64,000 bases of DNA from Eriocheir sinensis (Eukaryota > Arthropoda > Malacostraca > Decapoda > Varunidae). The position numbers and the translations under genes are program-made. Below are positions 59,255 to 64,000 of the stretch, piece by piece. Location: assembly GCF_024679095.1 (NCBI RefSeq), contig NW_026111769.1:188501-252500 (forward strand). Direction: 5' to 3'. The notes beneath the pieces were generated by a model. That model saw only the letters and a list, made by a program, of their open reading frames with translations, was not told the DNA's origin and did no database searches. The stretch's first letter is position 1; every line of letters starts with the position of its first letter.

Positions 59255-60690
59255 ATAATATAATATATTTTTATACATATTTAAAATATTTAATGTATAT
59301 TTTGTATATATTTTATCCAAATTTACGTTATTTTATATGTACTTGTTTATATATTTTCATACAAATTTACATTATTTTATGTGAGGTTTGTATATGTATT
59401 TCAATACAAATTTGCCTAACTTTATGTGTATTTTGCATATCTATTTTCAAACAAATTTAAATTATTTTTGTGTATTTTTGTATATATTTTTCTACAAATT
59501 TTAGTTATTTTATTTGTTTTTTGTATATATATTTTCCTACAAATATACATTCTTTTATTGGAATTTTGTGTATTTAATTTTTTACGAATTTACATTATTT
59601 TATGTGTATTTTGTATATATATTTTTCTACGTATTTAAATTATTTTTGTGTATTTTTGTATTTATTTTTATACAAATTTTAGTTATTTTATTTGTATTTT
59701 GTATATATATTTTCCTACAAATATACAATCTTTTATTATAATTTTGTTTATTTATTTTGATACGAGTATACATTATTTTATGTGTATTTTGTATATATAT
59801 TTTTCGACGTATTTACATTATTTTATGTGTATTTTGTATATATATTTTAATAAAAATTTACATTATTTTATTGTGTGTATTCCTATTTATTTTGATAAAA
59901 ATTTTATACAAATTCATGTTACTATATGTGTATTAGTATATATATTTTCATACAAATTTATATTATTTTACGTGTATTTTTACATATTTTTCATTACAAA
60001 TTTACCTTATTTTATGATTATTTTGTATATTTATTTCATTCAATTTTAAATTATTTTATGTGTATATTTGTATTTGTATTTACGTAATTTTATATGTATT
60101 TTCTATATATATTTTCATCCAAAATTACATTATTTTATTGGTATTTTCTTTATTTAACTCGATACGAATTTAGATTTTTTCATAGGTATTTTGTATACAT
60201 ATGTTTATACTCATTTACATTATGTAATGTGTGTTTTGTATATATTTTTTAATGCAAATTTATTTGATGTGCATTTTTGTACATATATTTTTATAGAAAT
60301 TTATTTATTTTATGTGTATTTTGTATGTTTTCTCATAAAAATTTACATTATTTTATTGGTATATTGTTTATTTATTTTGATATGAATTACATGATTATAT
60401 GTGTATTTTGTATATATTTTTTATACGTAATTACATTACTTAATGTGTATTTTGTTTATATATTTTTTTTATAAAATTTACGTAATTATATGTGTATTTG
60501 TAAAAATATTTTTATAAAAATTTACTTTATTTTATGTATTTTGTACATATATTTCAATTCAAATTAAGCTTATTTTGTGTGTATTTTGTATATCTATTTT
60601 CATACAAATTTAATTACTTTTGTGTATATTTGTATATTTTTTTATATAAATTTACCTTATTTTATGTGCATTTTGTATATTTATATTTAT
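59255..60690 (+). repeat. Satellite block, forward orientation (third copy of 5510-6744)
   Basis: Matches 5510-6744 and 29790-31028 at an offset near 53,940, but with about 200 bp more in the part corresponding to 5700: TTTTAGTTATTTTATTTGT occurs twice (59503 and 59685), a local tandem duplication. Confidence 0.85.
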
Positions 60691-62111
60691 ACAAATACAC
60701 ATAAAATAAAGTAAATTTGCATAAAAATAAATATACAAACACACATTAAATAATGTAAATGCGTATAAAAATATGTATACAAAATACCTATGAAATAATC
60801 TAAATTCGTATCGAATTAAACTAACAAAATACCAATAAAATAATGTAATTTTTGATGAAAAAATATATAGAAAATACACATAAAATAACCTAAATACAAA
60901 TACATATATACACATAAAATAATTTAAAACTGAAGGAAATAAATATTCAAAATAAACATAAAATAAGGTAAATTTGTAATGAAATATATGTAAAAATGCA
61001 CATAAAATAATGTAGATTTCTATGAAAATATATATACAAATACACATAAAATAACATGAATTTGTATAAAATTTGTATCAAATTATATAAGAATACACAC
61101 AATAAAATAAAGTAAATTTTTATGAAAATATATATACAAAATACACATAAAATAATGTATATACGTAGAAAAATATATATACAAAATACACATAAAATAA
61201 AGTAAATTCGTATCAGAATAAATAGATAAAATTCTAATAAAAGAATGTATATTTGTAGGAAAATATAATTAGCAAATACAAATAAAATAACTAAAATTTG
61301 TATAAAAATATATACAAAAACACACAAAAATTATTTAAATTTGTTTAAAAATAGATATGCAAAATACACATAAAATTAGGCAAATTTGTATTGAAATACA
61401 TATAGAAAATACACATAAAATAATGTAAGTTTGAAAGAAAATATATAAACAAATACACTTAAAATAACGTAAAATTGTATGAAATATATATACAAAATAC
61501 ACATTAAATAATGTAAATATGTATAAAAAAAATATATACAAAACACAAATAGAATAATGTAAAATCGTATCAAAATAAATACACAGAATATTAATAAAAT
61601 AATATAAATTTGCATGAAAAAAAATATATATACAAAATACACATAAAATGAAGTAAATACGTATAAAAAATGTATACAAAATACACATAAAATAATGTAA
61701 ATTCGTATCAAAATAAATAAACAAAATACCAATAAAAGAATGCGTGTTTGTATAAATATAAATATACAAAATACACATAAAATAACGTAAATTTATATAA
61801 AACTATATACAAAAATACACAGAAGTAATTAAATTTGTATGAAAATATATACAAAATACACATAAAATAAGCTAAATTTGAATTGAAATATATATACAAA
61901 ATACATGAAATAAAGTAAATTTGTATCAAAATATATATACAAATACACATATAATAACGTAAATTTGTATGAAAATATATAAACAAAATACAAATTAAAT
62001 AATGTAAATACGTATAAAAAAAATATGTACAAAATACACATATAATCATGTAATTCGTATCAAAATAAATAAACAAAATACCAATAAAATAATATAAATT
62101 TGTATGAGTAA
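60691..62111 (-). repeat. Satellite block, reverse orientation (third copy of 6745-7650)
   Basis: Starts at the same P-monomer hairpin as 6745 and 31029. It follows the left copy to about 61615, then changes to reversed C, B, A, P and on to the GTATGAGTAAACGTGTATG junction shared with 41418. Confidence 0.85.
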
Positions 62112-64000
62112 ACGTGTATGTTGCATATTTTTTCAATACAAATTTACCTTATTATATACGCATTTTGTATATTAATTTTAATACAAATTTAATTATTCGA
62201 TGTGTATTTTTGTATCTGTATTTTAATAAACATATGCTTTATTTTGGGGTATTTTTTTCTCTTTATTTTCATACAAATTTACATTATTTTATTGATATTC
62301 TGCTCATTCATTTTCATACGAATTGACATTATTCTATGTGTATTTTGTATATATTTTTCATTCAAATTTACGTTATTTTATGTGTATTTGTTTATATATT
62401 TTGACACAAATTTATAATATTTTATGGGTATTTTGTATATACATTTCAAAAGAAATTTACCTAGTTTTATGTGTATTTTGTATATCTATTTTCATACAAA
62501 CTCAAATTATTTCTATGTATTTTTGTATATATTTTAATACCAATTTTAGTTATGTTATGTGTATTTTGTAAATCTATTTTCATTCAAATATATATTATTT
62601 TATTGGTGTTTTGTTGATTTATATTGATACGAATTTACATTATTTTATATGTACTTTGTATATATATTTTTATACGCTTTTACATTATTTAATATTTATT
62701 TTGAATATATATTTTTATACAAATTCATGGTATTTTATGTGTATTTGTATATATATTTTCATATAAATTTACATTATTTTATGTGTATTTTGTACATATA
62801 TTTTATTACAAATCTACCTTATTTTATGTTTATTTTGTATGTGTATTTTGTATATTTATATTTATCCAAATACACATTCTTTTATTGGTATTTTGTTTAT
62901 TTATTTTAATTCGATTTTACATTATTTTATGTGTATTTTGTATACATTTTTTTATACGTATTTACTTAATTTTATGTGTATTTTGTATATATATTTTTAT
63001 AGAAATCTACGTTTTTTTATTTGTATTCGTATATATATTTTGAAACAAATTTACATTGTTTTATATGTATTTTTGCATATATCTTTCAATACAAATTTAC
63101 CTTATTCTAAGTGCATTTTGTATATTTATTTCAAGGCAAATTTAAATATTTTATGTGTATTTTGGTATATATATTTTTATAAGAAATGCGCTATTTTATG
63201 GGAGTTTTGCATCTTTATTTTCATACAAATTTACATTATTTTATTAATATTCGGTGTATTTATTTTGATACGATGTTACATTATTCTATTTGTTTTTTGT
63301 ATATACTTTTTTATACATATTTACATTATTTAATGTGTATCTTGCATATATATTTTATACAAATTTATTATCTATTATCTATTTTCATACAAATACACAT
63401 TCTTTTTATGATATTTTGTTTATTTATTTTGACACGAATTTACATTATTTGATATGTATTTTGCATATATATTTTTATACGTATTTACATAATTTCATAT
63501 GTATTTTGTATATATATTTCTATAGAAATCTACTTTATTTTATGTGTATTCGTATATATATTTTGAAACATATTTACATTGTCTTATATGTATTTTTGAA
63601 TATCTCTTTCAATACAAATTTACCTTTCTGTATATGCATTTTGTATATTTATTTCAATACAAATTTAAATATTTTATGTGTATTTTGGTAAATATATTTT
63701 TATAAAAAATGCGATAATTTTTGGGAATTTTGCATCTTTATTTTCATACAAATTTACATTATTTTATTGACATTCTGTGTATTTATTTTGATACGATTTT
63801 ACATTATTCTATTTGTTTTTTGTATATATTTTTTTATACTCATTTACATTATTTAATGTGTATCTTGCATATATATTTTATACAAATTTATGTTATTTTA
63901 AGTGTATTTATTTATATATTTTCATTCAAATTTACATTATTTGATGTGTATTTTGTATATGTATTTCAATACAAATTTACCTAATTTTATGTGTATTTTG
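62112..64000 (+). repeat. Satellite block, forward orientation (runs off the right edge)
   Basis: 62112-62640 duplicates 41418-41945; 62650-64000 is the 8207-9450 type with the K/P fusion at 63366 and a G monomer followed by GCGATAATTTTTGGG at 63709. The array continues past the window. Confidence 0.85.

Overview
The window contains no gene that I can support. All 64 kb is one very AT-rich (clearly above 80 % A+T by eye) tandem satellite with a monomer of about 45 bp (43-47 bp). A typical monomer starts TTTTATGTGTATTTTGTA, has a TATATAT core, continues TTTTCATACAAATTTAC and ends ATTA. It is interrupted only by about ten long (AT)n arrays that lie inside monomers at the TATATAT core. I found no rRNA, tRNA, transposase, reverse transcriptase, CRISPR array, promoter, terminator or unique-sequence island. 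This points to eukaryotic heterochromatin, for example centromeric, pericentromeric, subtelomeric or sex-chromosome satellite. The species cannot be named from this sequence.

The monomers are not interchangeable. About 16 recognisable variants, which I label A to P, recur in fixed order. Examples are A with GTTTATTTATTTTGATACGA, B with TTTTTATACGTATTTACTTC, C with TATAGAAATCTACG, D with ATTCGTATATATATTTTGAA, E with GCATATCTATTTCAATAC, G ending in TGCG, H with TTTTGCATCTTTATTTTC, I with GTGTATTTATTTTGATACG, K with TATCTTGCATATATATTT, and P ending in ACAAATACACATTC. One full unit A to A spans about 16 monomers (3741 to 4448, 707 bp). A shortened unit of about 520-527 bp, in which K is fused to P, is also abundant.

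The array is cut into 42 blocks that alternate in orientation (41 switches; about 43.5 kb forward, 20.2 kb reverse). Many switch points are the same short palindromes, copied to several places. On top of this sits a mosaic of segmental duplications: about 13.4 kb at the left end is repeated 24.0-24.3 kb downstream (1-13.39 kb against 24.2-37.3 kb); a tandem pair of about 3.9 kb lies at 11.0-14.9 and 14.9-18.8 kb; other duplicates pair 37.8-40.3 with 55.0-57.3 kb, 5.5-7.65 with 59.3-61.6 kb, and 41.4-42.0 with 62.1-62.6 kb (and inverted at 51.3-51.8 kb).

The many open reading frames are a by-product. Because 45 is divisible by three and the forward strand of the monomer has few stops in some frames, long hydrophobic ORFs with a 15-residue period appear in several frames of whichever strand is forward. 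None has features of a real protein. Layout: 0-8 kb, mixed blocks and two AT arrays; 8-24 kb, the D-to-P family in both orientations including the 3.9-kb tandem pair; 24-37 kb, the large duplicate with the most disturbed AT arrays; 37-57 kb, further shuffled copies; 57.6-59.3 kb, a degenerate A/T-run-rich zone; 59.3-64 kb, renewed copies of the 5.5-10 kb material.

If there is an undescribed system here, it is the satellite itself: a quasi-palindromic monomer that shows serial inversion, higher-order units, and recurrent AT-array birth in register. Indel patterns near the AT arrays also warn that parts of the assembly may be unreliable.
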